From Clostridia bacterium (lineage in GTDB: Bacteria > Bacillota > Clostridia > Christensenellales > Aristaeellaceae), in the NCBI GenBank assembly GCA_017471125.1, contig JAFUWR010000220.1, positions 1-35,234 of the forward strand: a stretch of 35,234 nucleotides of DNA, given 5' to 3'. How positions within the stretch are numbered: the first letter of the stretch is position 1; each line of letters starts with the position of its first letter. Under the pieces are notes generated by a model. That model was not told the DNA's origin. It made no database searches and saw nothing but the letters and a program-made list of their open reading frames with translations. The position numbers were made by a program, and so were the translations under genes. Shown here piece after piece: positions 25,201 through 34,910 of the stretch.

Positions 25201-28200
25201 TCCCGAACCCGGAGAACATGCAACTGACCGTCTCCAAGGATTGGGGCGAGCTGGCGAAGAAAAAGACGGATAAGGCGGTCAAGTTCGCGCTGTACAAGAA
25301 TGGGGAGAGGTTTACTCTGACCGCTGCCAATGGCACAAATATTGACAACGGCTGCATCCTGCTGAACGACGCGAATGAATGTAAGGCCACCGTGACCGGC
25401 CTGCCCCGCTTCGACGAAAATAACAAGGAGATCGTCTGGACCATCGCGGAGGTCTGGGCGCAGTATACGAACAGCGACGACACCGAGACCGTGGACGGCG
25501 AGGCGATCGTGGCGGAGCACTTCACCACCACCGCCGTGAACGTCTCCACCAAGGGCGGTGAACCTGTCAAGGACAGCAACAATAAGGAGATCCAGGCCGA
25601 CGCGACCCGCAAGGGCACGGCCTGGCTGGTCAGTCTGCCCGTGGACCGGCACGGTGCGGTGCAGGACACCAACCGCACCATGCGCTTCACCAATGAGCTG
25701 AACGAGCTGGTGGAGGTCGAGGTAAAGAAGGTATGGGCGAATAACGACACGCATACGGACTTCGATTCCATCACCTTCGACCTCTACCGCACCACCGATC
25801 CGCTGCCGGAGAACAAGAGCAAGCTCAGCGAGTTGGTGGGCCAGAAGAACACCCAGCTCGTGTATGCCGGCGTGGAGCTGAACGCTGGAAATGACTGGCA
25901 CTATGAGAACAAGCACCTGAAGGGCTATGACGAGGACCTGGCCACCCAGTACAACTACTTCGCCATCGAGCGTCCCGTGGCGGGCTACGAGACCGGCTAT
26001 GCCATCGCGCTCGGAGACGGCCAGCAGACCCTCACCATCACCAACACGAAGGTGAATGAAACCGGTACGTTGAAGGTCAAGAAGGAGGTCTTTGGCCTGA
26101 CCGCAGAGGAGTTGACCGACCGGCAATTCTCCTTCACCATCACCAACAACGGGAAGTATCTGAATACGGACGGCAGTTTGACAGCAAATAATCCCGGGCT
26201 TACCCTTAGCGCTACGGGCGAGGGTGCTGTGATAACCTTTGAAAACGTCGCCCCGGGCATCTATACCATCACCGAGAATGACGCCAAGGTAGAACCGTAC
26301 ACCTGGAAGGCCCACATCGTGGAGGTTGCCGGGGGCAGCACCAGCGAAGTCACCACCGAGGGCAGCACCGCGCAGATCACCGTCGTCAAGGAAGCTACGG
26401 ACACCGTCACCATCAACAACACCTACCAGAAGGGCGAGAAGGACTTCACCTTCGGCAAGCTGTGGATCGGCCCCGGCGACAACCGGGAGACCCTGGTGTG
26501 GCCCACCGGCCAGTCGATAGAGGTCACGGTGCAGCGGCGAAAGACCGATGGTACAGTAGATGGCGATTTCAACCTCGTCTACACCATCTCCCGCGGCGAA
26601 TCGGCGGATTCGGAGGTCACAACGAAGTTTGAGAGGGTCAAGTCTGGCACTCTCCCGTCCGACATGAGCCACGCGCCGGATCTGGAGATACTGGCCCCGG
26701 GCAACAACTACCAGTACCAGTTCAAGCTGTCCGGCCTGCCCAAGGAATATGAAACGGGTAAGGAATGGGAGTACTTCGTAACTGAGACCAACTGGGATAA
26801 GGATGAGTTTGACAAGCATTACGGCGTCGTGAACGGCAAGCTGGCATCCTTCAACGATGATAGCTTTTTCGACGCGCACCAATGGGAGGACCCCAAGAAC
26901 CCGGGTCGCACCATCACCGGCAGCATCGTCAACCAGCGCAAGAGCATCAAGGGCTCCGTGCCGGTGCAGAAGGTGATCCCGGGCCGCACCATGATCCAGC
27001 CCGGCGAGTTCTGGTTCAAGCTGACCTACAACACCTATCATATCGACGAGACGACGAAGGAAAGGAAAGCCACTACCCATGTGGCCTATGCCTGCACGGA
27101 CGGCACCTACACCGGCAAGGTGCTCTTTGAGGATGTCGAGCTCGATATGAGCGCCATGGAGCTGAAGATCGTCAAGGGCCGCGTGGCGCTGGTGGGCCAG
27201 GTGGAGTATACCATCGAGGAGGTCCAGCCGGGCACAGAAATCACGGTCAATGACAAAACGATCACCGTCGAGAAGGCCCTGGGCGTGACGTATTTCACCA
27301 AGAAGATCACCGTGACCGACAAGATGGTCGTGGACTGGGAGACCGGCGAGGCCACCCACGGCCTGACCTGCAACTGGCAGGGCGGCTCGGAGCTGGGCGT
27401 GGACGTGGTGACCGTCAAGAACACCTATAAGCCTGAGACGCGCCAGCTCGAGGTGAAAAAGCTCTGGGATGACAAGGACAACCAGGACGGCAAGCGCGGC
27501 AAGGTGACCTTCAAGGTCGATTGCTACACCAAGGTCAATGACAGGGAGTTCAAACGCTCCACCCAGCCCTTTGAGCTCGACCTGTCTCAAGGCGACGGCA
27601 CCGCCACCATCGACGTGCCCGCCTTCATCGAGAGCACCCCGGTGCAGCGCTATGTGGTGCGCGAGACCAACGTGCCCGAGGGCTATACGGACACCGTGTC
27701 CGCCTATACGATCAATATCGTCAAAGTCCAAAAGACCTCGACGGATGCGGCCGACACGGTTGACGTGGAGTATGGTTCTGACGGCCGTTCCACCACCTAT
27801 AAAATGGCGAACGATCTGGACAAGACGGAGGTCCTTAAGGCGTACAAGGAGGACGACATCAACAGCGCCACCGCCGTAAATGGGCACGATCCGGAGTTGA
27901 CCTCGGTCAGCGTCACCAAGGAATGGAAGGATAATAATGATACTTCCAAGCGCGGCGCTGTCACCATGCAGCTTACCGCGACTTACCAGGACGATAGTGG
28001 GGTTACCCAAAAGCTTGCGTTTGCGAACGATTTGGTTTGGACGGACGGCATCGCCAAGGCTTGGGCGGATTACTTCGTTTACGCCGGGGTGACCGGTTAT
28101 CAAACCTCGCTTATGCCCTGCAAATTGAACGGCAGCGTACTGTTCCATACCTGGGAGGACCTTCCCAAGTACGCTCCCGGCTGCGTGGGCAAGGAGGTCA

Positions 28201-31200
28201 CTTATAGCGTCGTGGAGAAGGCGGACACCATCCCCACAGGCTATCATGTGACCAAGAATGAGTCCCAAAAGACCACCGCCGAGGATGGCAGCGTCAGCAC
28301 CGCCGCCACCATCGAAAACACCTATGAGACCGTCGATCTGACGGCCAAGAAGGTGTGGGACGACGACGGGGACCGCGACGGTCTGCGCAAAGACGTTACA
28401 GAGGTCAAATTCACCCTGTCTGCGGAAGCTCCCAAGGGCAATGATATTACCACTGGTTTAGTCGATGACACGAAGGTCGCGTTGTCCAACGCCGATCTCG
28501 TCAAAACGGTGGACAACACCCATTCGACGAACGTGACCAACAATGGGTTTGTCAAGCAGGAGTGGACGAGCGGGAAAGCAGTCGATTGGGCGAACCTGCC
28601 GAAATACTGGCATGGCGAGGAGATCACCTATATCGTGACCGAAACTGTCCCGGAAAATCTGGCAGGCTATGCGATGGGCCAGCCCAGCACTTCCGGCGCG
28701 ACACGCGCCATCACCAACACCCATACGCCCTACGTCACCGAGCTGCAATTGAAAAAGGAATGGAAGGATAACGACAACCAGGACGACAAGCGCCCTGACC
28801 CTGTCGATTTTGTCAAGAATCATGTTGTCCTGACCGCGCAGCTTGCGGATGGCAATATAGAACTGAAAATCGGTCAGAAAAAGCAGGGCACTGCTTCCAC
28901 GTATCTGCTGGAAAATCCTCCCGCCGGGTTTGCGAACGTCGAGGTGGTCATTGAAGGCAGCAACGAGAAGGAGAAGGTGACACAGTATTACACGATCACC
29001 TGGAAGAACCTGCCGAAGAATCAGGATCATGGGACGCTGATCGACTATACCCTCAAAGAAGCTCCGGTGGTTAAGGATTACACCAGTAATGCTGGGACAG
29101 ATGGCGCGATCACCCTTACCAGTAGCACCGATGAGGCGACCCAGAAGCGGACCCTCACTGGCAGCGTGATGAATGAGTATACGCCCGATGTGATGACGCT
29201 GAAGGTCAAGAAGGTCTGGAACCACGGCAAGAGCACGGCGACGACCAAGCCAAATGAGGCGACTGTCACGCTGGTCGCGAAGACGGCAAACGGCACAAAG
29301 CTGAATTATACCTCCGAGGCTTGGACGAGCAAGCATTATTACATCGTAGGTACTCAAACGCTGACCGGAGATGGCGCAGAGTATTCCTGGACAGGCCTGC
29401 CGAAGTATGTGCCCGGCAGCGTCGGCGATGTGGTCTATTACAGCGTGGAGGAGGACTTGTATTCTCTCGACGCCGGATATATGGTGCAGTACAGCGCGGA
29501 TTCCATCAAGGCCACAGATGTTACGACGGCAGTTTCACCTGCAACCACCCCCGAGGCTGAGATCACCGTCACCAACAGCTATGTGGACACCAACATCACC
29601 GCGACAAAGACCTGGAAGGACGATGCCAACCGCGATGATCAGCGTAAGCCTGCGACATTGAAGCTTCAAAAGAAGTTCAAGGGCGCAGCCGACAGCACGT
29701 ATGCGGACGTGAATACCCGTTCCTTCCCCGTGACCAATGAATCTATTGCGACGTGGACGGGCCTGCCGGTATACGAGAACGGCAAGGAGCTGGTCTACCG
29801 CGTCGTCGAGGATATGACCAGCGTACCGGGATATGAGAATGCCAACGACAAAGTGGAAGCTGCCTACGCGACGGACGAGGATAAGCCGTCTGTCGGCAAG
29901 ACCGGCAACGCCACGTTGTCCATGACCAACACGTATATCCCCAAGACGGTGGACGCACCCTTCAACAAGAAGTGGGAGATGCACGGCTATCCGGAGCATC
30001 CTTCGGATGGCACCTTCACGGACGCGCTGCACCTGTGGGCGTCTTATACCGAGGGTTCAAACACCTATAACTACGATGTAGGCGCGACGACAGGCGAAAC
30101 GAACGCGCTGCCTGATGATCTCAAGACCGCTTGGGATAAAGCGGTTGCCGATTGGAAGGCGAACATCCGCTTTGCCGCCAAGAACGCCGATATCGCGGTC
30201 GCTACCAATCTCAAGGAATCCACTGACAACCTGGGCGATGAGTTCAAGGTGGTCGTGATCGACCTGCCCCAATACATGCCCGGGAAGGTGGGCAAGCAGG
30301 TCACCTATACCCTGACGGAGGATGCGATCACAGACTATACGACGGCTTATCCCGCCGACGCGACTTCGCTTGCTATAAATGAGACGCTGACCAACGAACA
30401 CATCACCAAGGACCTGACCGTCAGCAAATCCCTGGTGAGCGACCTGGCGGCGGATGCCGACAAGACGTTCACATTCACGGTCACAGCCAGCACAGCGCTC
30501 CGCACCGATGTGGAATATACCACCATCACCGGCGCGACGACCGCCATCGCAGCGATCACTGCGGAGCAGATCAAAACGATCGTTGAAGGTGGTAGCGTGG
30601 TTGGCTTCACCAAGGGAACGGTGAACTTCAACAATAGCAAGCAGACGACTGTTTCTCTAAAGAAGGATCAGGCTGTTCGCATCGTGGGCTTGCCCACCAA
30701 CGTCACCTACACCGTGAAGGAGACGGTGCCGGATAATTTCAACACCCCGAAGTATGCGGCAGACGGCGAAACGGCAGTCAGTGGCAACGAATATGCCTGC
30801 GCTTTCACCAGTACCGGCAGCGATCATGCCGTCGCGTTCACCAACACCCGCAAGACGAACAACCTGACCGTGAGCAAGACCGTCGACAGCGCGCTGAGCG
30901 GGACGGACGGCAACACCACAGACGACGACCAGCATCATGCGTTCCACTTCAAGGTGACGCTGTCCGGCCTGGAAACCACAGTCGAAAAATATACTTACAG
31001 CGGTGTGGAATTCACAAAGGTTGATGACGATTACGTGGGCTACGTGACAATAACGCATGACAATAGGGTACAAATCGAAGGTCTGCCCTACGAGGCCACC
31101 TATACGGTGGAAGAGGTGAGCGACTGGACGGGCGCGTCTGACGAGGAAAAGGCTGCCGAGGCAACCCTCCTTGCCAAGTTTGACGTGGACCCGACCAACG

Positions 31201-34200
31201 CAAGCGGCACGGTCGTCGCGACCGCTCCCACCGCCAGCTTCACCAACACCCGCAAGACCATCGATCTGACCGTCAAAAAGAAGATCGCCGAGGCGCACAA
31301 GATCGATGGCGACGATGATATTCCTTTCAACTTCGAGGTCACGCTGACCCCGCCGACGGGCTATGCGTTGGGTTATAACACCATACAGCAGCAGATCGGA
31401 AATGACACGACGAAGAGGCCCTTGTCCTTCACCGAGGGCAAGGCCACCGTGTCCGTCAAGGGCAGCACCCCCGTGACCATCACCGGCATTCCCGTGGATG
31501 TGACCTATACGGTCAAGGAAGTCGACTCCACGAATTCCGCCGACTTCATACTGTCCACAGAAACGCTCAGTGGCACGGCGGCGGCAGGCGACACCAGCCC
31601 CATCGTGAAGGAATTCACGAACGACCGCAGGACCGGCGACCTGGTGGTATCGAAAGCCGTGGACAGCCCGGTGGTGTCGGAGTATACGGATAAGTATTAT
31701 AAGATCGACATCGAGTTGAAGACGGTGCGCACGAATGTGGCTGTCAACGGCACTTATACCGTCTCTCCCGCCGTGCGCCTTGATGAGAATGGCACGGCGA
31801 CTGACAAAGTGACCTTCACCGACGGCAAGGCGTCGATCTGGCTCAAGCATGAGGACAAGGTCCGGATCGTGGACATCCCCACCGGGGTGAATTATACCGT
31901 GACGGAGATTGCGCCGACCAACTTCACCAATGCGTTTGCCGTCGATGGTGAGGACAGGGATCCCTCTGTTCAAAGCGTGGCGAGTAATGAAGATGCGAAC
32001 CGCGGGGTCACCGGCAGGATCTATGCCAACATCGTCGAAGACGAAAGAATCACCAAGGACAATGCCGGCAAGGCGAAGGTCACCAACACCCGCGTCCTGG
32101 GTCAGTTGACGGTCACCAAGAGCGTGGTCAGCTCCGTCCAGGGCGACAAGGAGCATGCGTTCAGCTTCAAGATCACCTTTGACGAAGCTCTTGACCCGAC
32201 GAAGATCACTGCGATCGAGGATAGAAATTGGGCGTTTGACGCAACCGACAAGAAGATCGCGACGTTCAAGTTGAAGGACACCGAGAGCATCACCATCGAA
32301 GGCTTGCCGCTGGGCATGGGCTACAAGGTGGAGGAGCTCTCCGAGGACACCGCGCCCTACCAGAGCGCAAACTTCACCACAGTGATCACCCCTGCGACCA
32401 GCGCCAAGACGACAGGCGTGACCGTGCCTACCGCCGAAAGCAAGGTGGCAGAGGCGAGCAGCGACACCTTCACAAACACCCGCAAGCCTTACAGCCTGAC
32501 CATCAACAAGACCCTGGAAAACGCGATCCTGGATGATGACGGCGATCCCTTCTACTTTGATGTGGTGCTTAAGGGCGAGGATGGCAAGGCATTGGTCATT
32601 GATCCCAAGCAGCCGATCAAAGTGGGCAATACGGAGGTAAGTACGCCCACAGAGACCCCGAGCGGCGATCACCCGCTGTATTATTCCCAGACAAGCGAAA
32701 CAGAGGGCATTATCCACAATGTGAAGGTCGAGTGGAAGCTCAACAGCAATGGAAGCATACCTACCGGCGTAGGCGGAACCACCGTGATCTCCGGCCTGCC
32801 CGTCGGCACGACCTACAAGGTTACCGAGCAGGCCCCGGCGAATGCCAACCTGATTTACAAATCGGGCAATATGGATACGGAGGCCGAGCTCGAATCCGAC
32901 GCGACGCAGCCCTTTGTCAACGAACGCAAGACGGATGCCGAGTTGACGATCAGGAAAGTCGTGCAGAACACGCCAGTTGATACAGAGCGCAGCGCGAAGT
33001 ACAACATACAGGTGTCTCTGCTCAATCCGCAGAAGAACTTGGCGGTGACGAACATTCAGGCGGAGCTTTGGCGGGTCGATCCCACGTCGCAGACCGGGGA
33101 GCTCAAGAAAGACAAAGATCTCACCTTCACCAATGGCGTCGAAACCATTGACATCGGCAACGATGAGACCGTGACCATCAAGGGCATCCCCACGAACGTG
33201 ACCTTTACAGTTACGGAGCCTGGCGAGGAGCATTTCAGCAAGAGCTATCAGGCATCCTCGACCGATGAAGAGGTATTCACAAATGCCACGACGGAGACAT
33301 CTACCGCGGCCAGCGGCACGATCCTGAAGCCTGGCACCGTAAACACGACGGTCACCAACACCCGCAAGCTGGGCAGCCTGACCATTGGCAAGACAGTCGA
33401 TTACTCCACTGTGGACGGAGAGGAGTACTTCTGGTTCAAGGTGGCGCTCACGGGCGGAACGATCGACGATGGCCTGTATACTTCTGTCGGGAAGACCACG
33501 ATACCGGCGAGCCCGAAGTATACAAAGGCCGATGGTGGCTTGATCTTCGACAGCAATATTGCGTATATCAAGCTGAAGCACGGCGAAACCATCACGGCTA
33601 ATGGTCTGCCTGAGGGTCATACCTATACCGTAACCGAGATCGTCTCAGAGGCGGATTTCAACACTATCCCCACGACGATCCGCGGGACAGATTCGACCTA
33701 TACGAACGATTACGCCTATGCGGCGAAGTTTGATCCCTCCTGGGTGAAGACTGTTGCGGGGGATAGCACCGCGACAAAGAACGGCACGACCAACATGTTC
33801 ACGGACAGCGGCACCTCGGCGGACAAGTTCGACAAGATCACCGTGGCGGCGTCCACCGTGCAGTTCACCAACAGCCGCAAGACCGGCAGCCTGACGCTGA
33901 CCAAGACCGTCAACAGCCCGTTCAATTCGGAAAAGGCGGACGACTACTACGCCTTAACGGTGGAGATGAGAGTCGGCGAAGTGCCGATCCGTGGGACCTA
34001 TGGTGTTTCTCCCGCGATCCCAGCGGTGACGGAGGGAACGCCAAGCACAACGACGGTCTCTACGGTGACCTTTGGCGAGGACGGCAAGGCGACCGTCTAC
34101 GTGAAGGGCACGGTGAAGGACGATAATAATGCGGTGACCATCTCCGGCCTGCCCATCGAAGCGGTCTGCACGGTGACCGAGACATTGAGCACGGCGCAAT

Positions 34201-34901
34201 CCGCGATTTTTGCCGAGCCGACGGTGACTTACAAGGCAAACGTGAACGAAACCGAGGAGGCGGGAACAGAACCCGTCAGCATCGCGGCAAACACGATCTC
34301 TGGCGCGTTTGTCACCAACAGCCGCAAGGTGCAGCCCATCAGCCTGAAGAAGATCAGCACGGAGCCCAATGAACCGGCTCTGTCGGGGGCGAAGTTTGAG
34401 TTGAGCCCCGCCGGCGCTTCTCCCGCATGGACGATCTACCTTGTGTCCGGCACGGGCGGAGTATTCTCGCTGGACGACAGCCCGATCGGCGGTGCACGCG
34501 ATCCCAATCCGATTCCGGACGATGTGATCATTGATGGAAACGGTCTGCTCCAGCTGCCCGTGGTCAATGGCGTGGAAACGGAATACACGCTCACGGAAAC
34601 CAAGGCTCCCGACGGCTACAACACGCTGGCACCCGTGACGATCAAGGTCAGCAGTACCGATGTGAGCGATGTGGTCACCTTCGACGGCAAAAAGTGGGAG
34701 CACAGCACCACAACGGGACAGGGCGACGGCGGCAAGACGATCGACCAGGATCATAATACGATCGTGCTGCTGATCCCCAACTCCCCCGGCGTGGTCCTCC
34801 CCTCCACCGGCGGGGTGGGCACGAAGCCCTTCACGGCTGTGGGCTCGGCCCTGGCGCTCGTGGCGCTGGCGCTGCTGCTGAAGAAGCGCAAGGAATACTG
34901 A
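19293..34901 (+). CDS. Giant multidomain LPXTG adhesin (5202 aa)
   Basis: The start is ATG 19293 behind GGGGTGGAAG, matching the paralogue's N-terminus; the frame is open further upstream. Order: basic signal/anchor (~1-35, LALLAVVTVFL); two CGL/HxHT/C pairs (~50-86); acidic linker; a 90-residue domain (VYDMNG to LLANG, ~139-225); three PEYTVAPE repeats (14-residue units); a second copy of that domain (TYHMPGG to IIYVTDE, ~548-628); large adhesin or isopeptide-D2-like domains (~630-1660); a SpaA-like domain (~1663-1800); about nine Cna-B domains with KKVW or KKEW starts (~2140-3690); nine further repeats joined by TNTRK or TNSRK, each opening L(T/V)V(S/K)K (~3708-5010); a last SpaA domain (YTLTETKAPDGYN); LPSTG (5169-5173); a membrane helix; and KKRKEY. 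Sortase should fix it to the wall as a very long fibre for attachment. It is monocistronic. Confidence 0.93.
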   Translation: MANSIDKMVRQAKSRRVRKRVLALLAVVTVFLTSTGLRYEVIAMDREPNCGLLEHMHTEACLDDLGALICGLDAHVHTDACYQDAPYAPLEAEIEAPLEAIEAPVEELEAMELEAVDEYVPEDALPIEAETPAPEFVYDMNGADRALLSDVLAAAGLEVGLVDEVGESVLSDDQVPSIAVERRDGDYAITALRDFIDDDRVELAIFAADGGVYTVLLANGVVPVAATATPEPTAAPTDTPEPEYTVAPEPMDDDEPEYTVAPEPMDAGEPEYTVAPEVVEPAAEVDAFELGEATPSGKPTYNIEINLYGETGPFSLTAWLADAIDPEADDAPASEWTIAYNDTLFEVLPDGEDWQVMPIGEFDETEIDVDTGAALYAVALTNAAPGMDALETGVAVIRPVDGDLPAEAEGHADVLDADAADAAWAQIENWKGSQLRFERTFAAARTAAAAPNETRVQAFDIGLDNVDPETYAEGFAVTVTLPEAVCGRDFRLYHIHGDGDIAEIEDFDRVGHPVDDANEVVTAFTFTTDRFSEFVLVYTVDFTYNGYTYHMPGGSRMLLSSLLDILQTGIAIDDVAEVAFSDPALVDVLAYADAHDWMLRSLQPFDTQETLTLTLQSGEQTIIYVTDEAQEASDGTMDITHLLTKVGVYEKQDGTWVSAGDSDSADPVKLRGDKEYYLEFSLAEVLKANGQFSDDATPMRLYLPDGVQIVDAALNGKEDTLTINLGEDGEFTGSKVKYVAKSDSDPRGYIEITWNANDSTQSDKFDVLTASAFAEITLRYKVNITTDTGSIKFNESTTLNVTPDNSFDVHATKKGEFEKVWNETTNKFDARVNYTVTVTTDGNASPIPVNENKTPIEYANSIKVSDRINGDLLVYDPNSLVVTRMPEDENTQGETKVLTLNEDFRIITENPESTNGFDLEIISDIQDNEKVVITYSADVDKTKLGNNMGTAESTGNSVAVEGSDSSDTDSFDMEGKLEYVGVDKLDPGTETKKTVDGKEYLCVPWTIKYNDEPIVSVKGATLTDTLASDAINASMYDTSDGAFVVKVYDVNGGDTPIKVLYPEWGDGAGQVHKTDYDYTLGSNDNVKVAGSKWEWTIPDEADYGGTGPYSYVITYNTLINENLYGKFDFKNTVEESKTHNADAATYTYQSNEQHTHLTVEKKALEVTQKYIKWQVKIPRQEVPLRNAYLTDIHPNESGYYEWIVTDANEARSLGITDTNKLIDTTGLITAEEGHPGHEEMSTSYTSKSRTMFHFYYYTGDVDASGQPVVVDCLQARGVGNGKENIVITYYTKVDDNWLRRTMSEGLNQDHVNKVQLQANNQYAESSDKAVPRTPDFKKIAEKQPVGTAVVDGVPMDKLKFTLILKGIDDKKGDGKPVNDVLYSANNWFDESDNLVIEDVFDASLKMLGLDDGSDKLILYQDIPAAKEGETQKTIEATWKQEDITVEGKAKKKVTITIPKEKFGGTYGLVYSLPYYMTYASLQAAQSLSQEKMTGEGKTRYTTFGNSAKVKGIETLSDGPINVTVDLKPIDKTAVKKDNGKWKYSIVINPVGATLNGGNDYRLTDSYENLAVDYLTMKIYEVDYSKNEENQKVDVTKDILWSYHGNEGIFWLHDSKPYIIEYETWPVGKLGTSFVMTNTAEMLGFDDTVEQEVELSSEHSGTIRSYKLKLLKHADDAMGRGIENVVFQLFMLNDAGERVPVTYDADYDKNGAGLRWTRTPREEDNLTQTEFASPDSHNIGDKYYITTDENGEATIFLNMKRDGVALEPGRQYYLKEVWWPEGYDIEDIYWSFVISDMDDFTSYVYRNGGVLKVSNDTAGGALILRKEFGGVDVPYSLKSGIQFRIDGYKPSDVAGEPDQVVFTRYASYSEFKKYTPTAAEGGTPYYRYRLPWNDSELKALSAQGKTVTYFKVTELSDTADMPTFSLATTITGDTGVEVIYESEKPVAAKVTMPDDENKDSNITTQFTNTYIPNPENMQLTVSKDWGELAKKKTDKAVKFALYKNGERFTLTAANGTNIDNGCILLNDANECKATVTGLPRFDENNKEIVWTIAEVWAQYTNSDDTETVDGEAIVAEHFTTTAVNVSTKGGEPVKDSNNKEIQADATRKGTAWLVSLPVDRHGAVQDTNRTMRFTNELNELVEVEVKKVWANNDTHTDFDSITFDLYRTTDPLPENKSKLSELVGQKNTQLVYAGVELNAGNDWHYENKHLKGYDEDLATQYNYFAIERPVAGYETGYAIALGDGQQTLTITNTKVNETGTLKVKKEVFGLTAEELTDRQFSFTITNNGKYLNTDGSLTANNPGLTLSATGEGAVITFENVAPGIYTITENDAKVEPYTWKAHIVEVAGGSTSEVTTEGSTAQITVVKEATDTVTINNTYQKGEKDFTFGKLWIGPGDNRETLVWPTGQSIEVTVQRRKTDGTVDGDFNLVYTISRGESADSEVTTKFERVKSGTLPSDMSHAPDLEILAPGNNYQYQFKLSGLPKEYETGKEWEYFVTETNWDKDEFDKHYGVVNGKLASFNDDSFFDAHQWEDPKNPGRTITGSIVNQRKSIKGSVPVQKVIPGRTMIQPGEFWFKLTYNTYHIDETTKERKATTHVAYACTDGTYTGKVLFEDVELDMSAMELKIVKGRVALVGQVEYTIEEVQPGTEITVNDKTITVEKALGVTYFTKKITVTDKMVVDWETGEATHGLTCNWQGGSELGVDVVTVKNTYKPETRQLEVKKLWDDKDNQDGKRGKVTFKVDCYTKVNDREFKRSTQPFELDLSQGDGTATIDVPAFIESTPVQRYVVRETNVPEGYTDTVSAYTINIVKVQKTSTDAADTVDVEYGSDGRSTTYKMANDLDKTEVLKAYKEDDINSATAVNGHDPELTSVSVTKEWKDNNDTSKRGAVTMQLTATYQDDSGVTQKLAFANDLVWTDGIAKAWADYFVYAGVTGYQTSLMPCKLNGSVLFHTWEDLPKYAPGCVGKEVTYSVVEKADTIPTGYHVTKNESQKTTAEDGSVSTAATIENTYETVDLTAKKVWDDDGDRDGLRKDVTEVKFTLSAEAPKGNDITTGLVDDTKVALSNADLVKTVDNTHSTNVTNNGFVKQEWTSGKAVDWANLPKYWHGEEITYIVTETVPENLAGYAMGQPSTSGATRAITNTHTPYVTELQLKKEWKDNDNQDDKRPDPVDFVKNHVVLTAQLADGNIELKIGQKKQGTASTYLLENPPAGFANVEVVIEGSNEKEKVTQYYTITWKNLPKNQDHGTLIDYTLKEAPVVKDYTSNAGTDGAITLTSSTDEATQKRTLTGSVMNEYTPDVMTLKVKKVWNHGKSTATTKPNEATVTLVAKTANGTKLNYTSEAWTSKHYYIVGTQTLTGDGAEYSWTGLPKYVPGSVGDVVYYSVEEDLYSLDAGYMVQYSADSIKATDVTTAVSPATTPEAEITVTNSYVDTNITATKTWKDDANRDDQRKPATLKLQKKFKGAADSTYADVNTRSFPVTNESIATWTGLPVYENGKELVYRVVEDMTSVPGYENANDKVEAAYATDEDKPSVGKTGNATLSMTNTYIPKTVDAPFNKKWEMHGYPEHPSDGTFTDALHLWASYTEGSNTYNYDVGATTGETNALPDDLKTAWDKAVADWKANIRFAAKNADIAVATNLKESTDNLGDEFKVVVIDLPQYMPGKVGKQVTYTLTEDAITDYTTAYPADATSLAINETLTNEHITKDLTVSKSLVSDLAADADKTFTFTVTASTALRTDVEYTTITGATTAIAAITAEQIKTIVEGGSVVGFTKGTVNFNNSKQTTVSLKKDQAVRIVGLPTNVTYTVKETVPDNFNTPKYAADGETAVSGNEYACAFTSTGSDHAVAFTNTRKTNNLTVSKTVDSALSGTDGNTTDDDQHHAFHFKVTLSGLETTVEKYTYSGVEFTKVDDDYVGYVTITHDNRVQIEGLPYEATYTVEEVSDWTGASDEEKAAEATLLAKFDVDPTNASGTVVATAPTASFTNTRKTIDLTVKKKIAEAHKIDGDDDIPFNFEVTLTPPTGYALGYNTIQQQIGNDTTKRPLSFTEGKATVSVKGSTPVTITGIPVDVTYTVKEVDSTNSADFILSTETLSGTAAAGDTSPIVKEFTNDRRTGDLVVSKAVDSPVVSEYTDKYYKIDIELKTVRTNVAVNGTYTVSPAVRLDENGTATDKVTFTDGKASIWLKHEDKVRIVDIPTGVNYTVTEIAPTNFTNAFAVDGEDRDPSVQSVASNEDANRGVTGRIYANIVEDERITKDNAGKAKVTNTRVLGQLTVTKSVVSSVQGDKEHAFSFKITFDEALDPTKITAIEDRNWAFDATDKKIATFKLKDTESITIEGLPLGMGYKVEELSEDTAPYQSANFTTVITPATSAKTTGVTVPTAESKVAEASSDTFTNTRKPYSLTINKTLENAILDDDGDPFYFDVVLKGEDGKALVIDPKQPIKVGNTEVSTPTETPSGDHPLYYSQTSETEGIIHNVKVEWKLNSNGSIPTGVGGTTVISGLPVGTTYKVTEQAPANANLIYKSGNMDTEAELESDATQPFVNERKTDAELTIRKVVQNTPVDTERSAKYNIQVSLLNPQKNLAVTNIQAELWRVDPTSQTGELKKDKDLTFTNGVETIDIGNDETVTIKGIPTNVTFTVTEPGEEHFSKSYQASSTDEEVFTNATTETSTAASGTILKPGTVNTTVTNTRKLGSLTIGKTVDYSTVDGEEYFWFKVALTGGTIDDGLYTSVGKTTIPASPKYTKADGGLIFDSNIAYIKLKHGETITANGLPEGHTYTVTEIVSEADFNTIPTTIRGTDSTYTNDYAYAAKFDPSWVKTVAGDSTATKNGTTNMFTDSGTSADKFDKITVAASTVQFTNSRKTGSLTLTKTVNSPFNSEKADDYYALTVEMRVGEVPIRGTYGVSPAIPAVTEGTPSTTTVSTVTFGEDGKATVYVKGTVKDDNNAVTISGLPIEAVCTVTETLSTAQSAIFAEPTVTYKANVNETEEAGTEPVSIAANTISGAFVTNSRKVQPISLKKISTEPNEPALSGAKFELSPAGASPAWTIYLVSGTGGVFSLDDSPIGGARDPNPIPDDVIIDGNGLLQLPVVNGVETEYTLTETKAPDGYNTLAPVTIKVSSTDVSDVVTFDGKKWEHSTTTGQGDGGKTIDQDHNTIVLLIPNSPGVVLPSTGGVGTKPFTAVGSALALVALALLLKKRKEY
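20016..20126 (+). repeat. 42-bp tandem repeat within the adhesin stalk
   Basis: Two full 14-codon units (20016-20057, 20058-20099) and a partial third to 20126, encoding PEYTVAPEPMDDDE-like blocks with very few base differences. This is a length-variable segment in principle. Confidence 0.8.
30414..34340 (+). repeat. Nine-fold domain repeat region of the giant adhesin
   Basis: Protein-level repeats of about 130-170 residues, each starting after a TN(T/S)RK-type joint with a lysine strand: starts lie near 30414, 30864, 31266, 31641, 32106, 32496, 32943, 33378 and 33894. Each has a TVTE or TVKE strand towards its end. They differ clearly in DNA, so they are old duplications. Confidence 0.75.
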
Positions 34902-34910
34902 TCGACCCAC

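Noticed and set aside
23544..28268. 1574-residue open frame on the minus strand, and the 987-residue one at 30657-33620
   Set aside because: Both are exact antisense shadows of the giant adhesin in GC-rich codons. They lack ribosome sites and domain-like composition, while the plus strand has clear repeats and an LPXTG end.
30414..34340. Regular repeats as a CRISPR array
   Set aside because: The repeats are long, protein-level and in one reading frame. No short identical repeats with unique spacers occur anywhere in the window.
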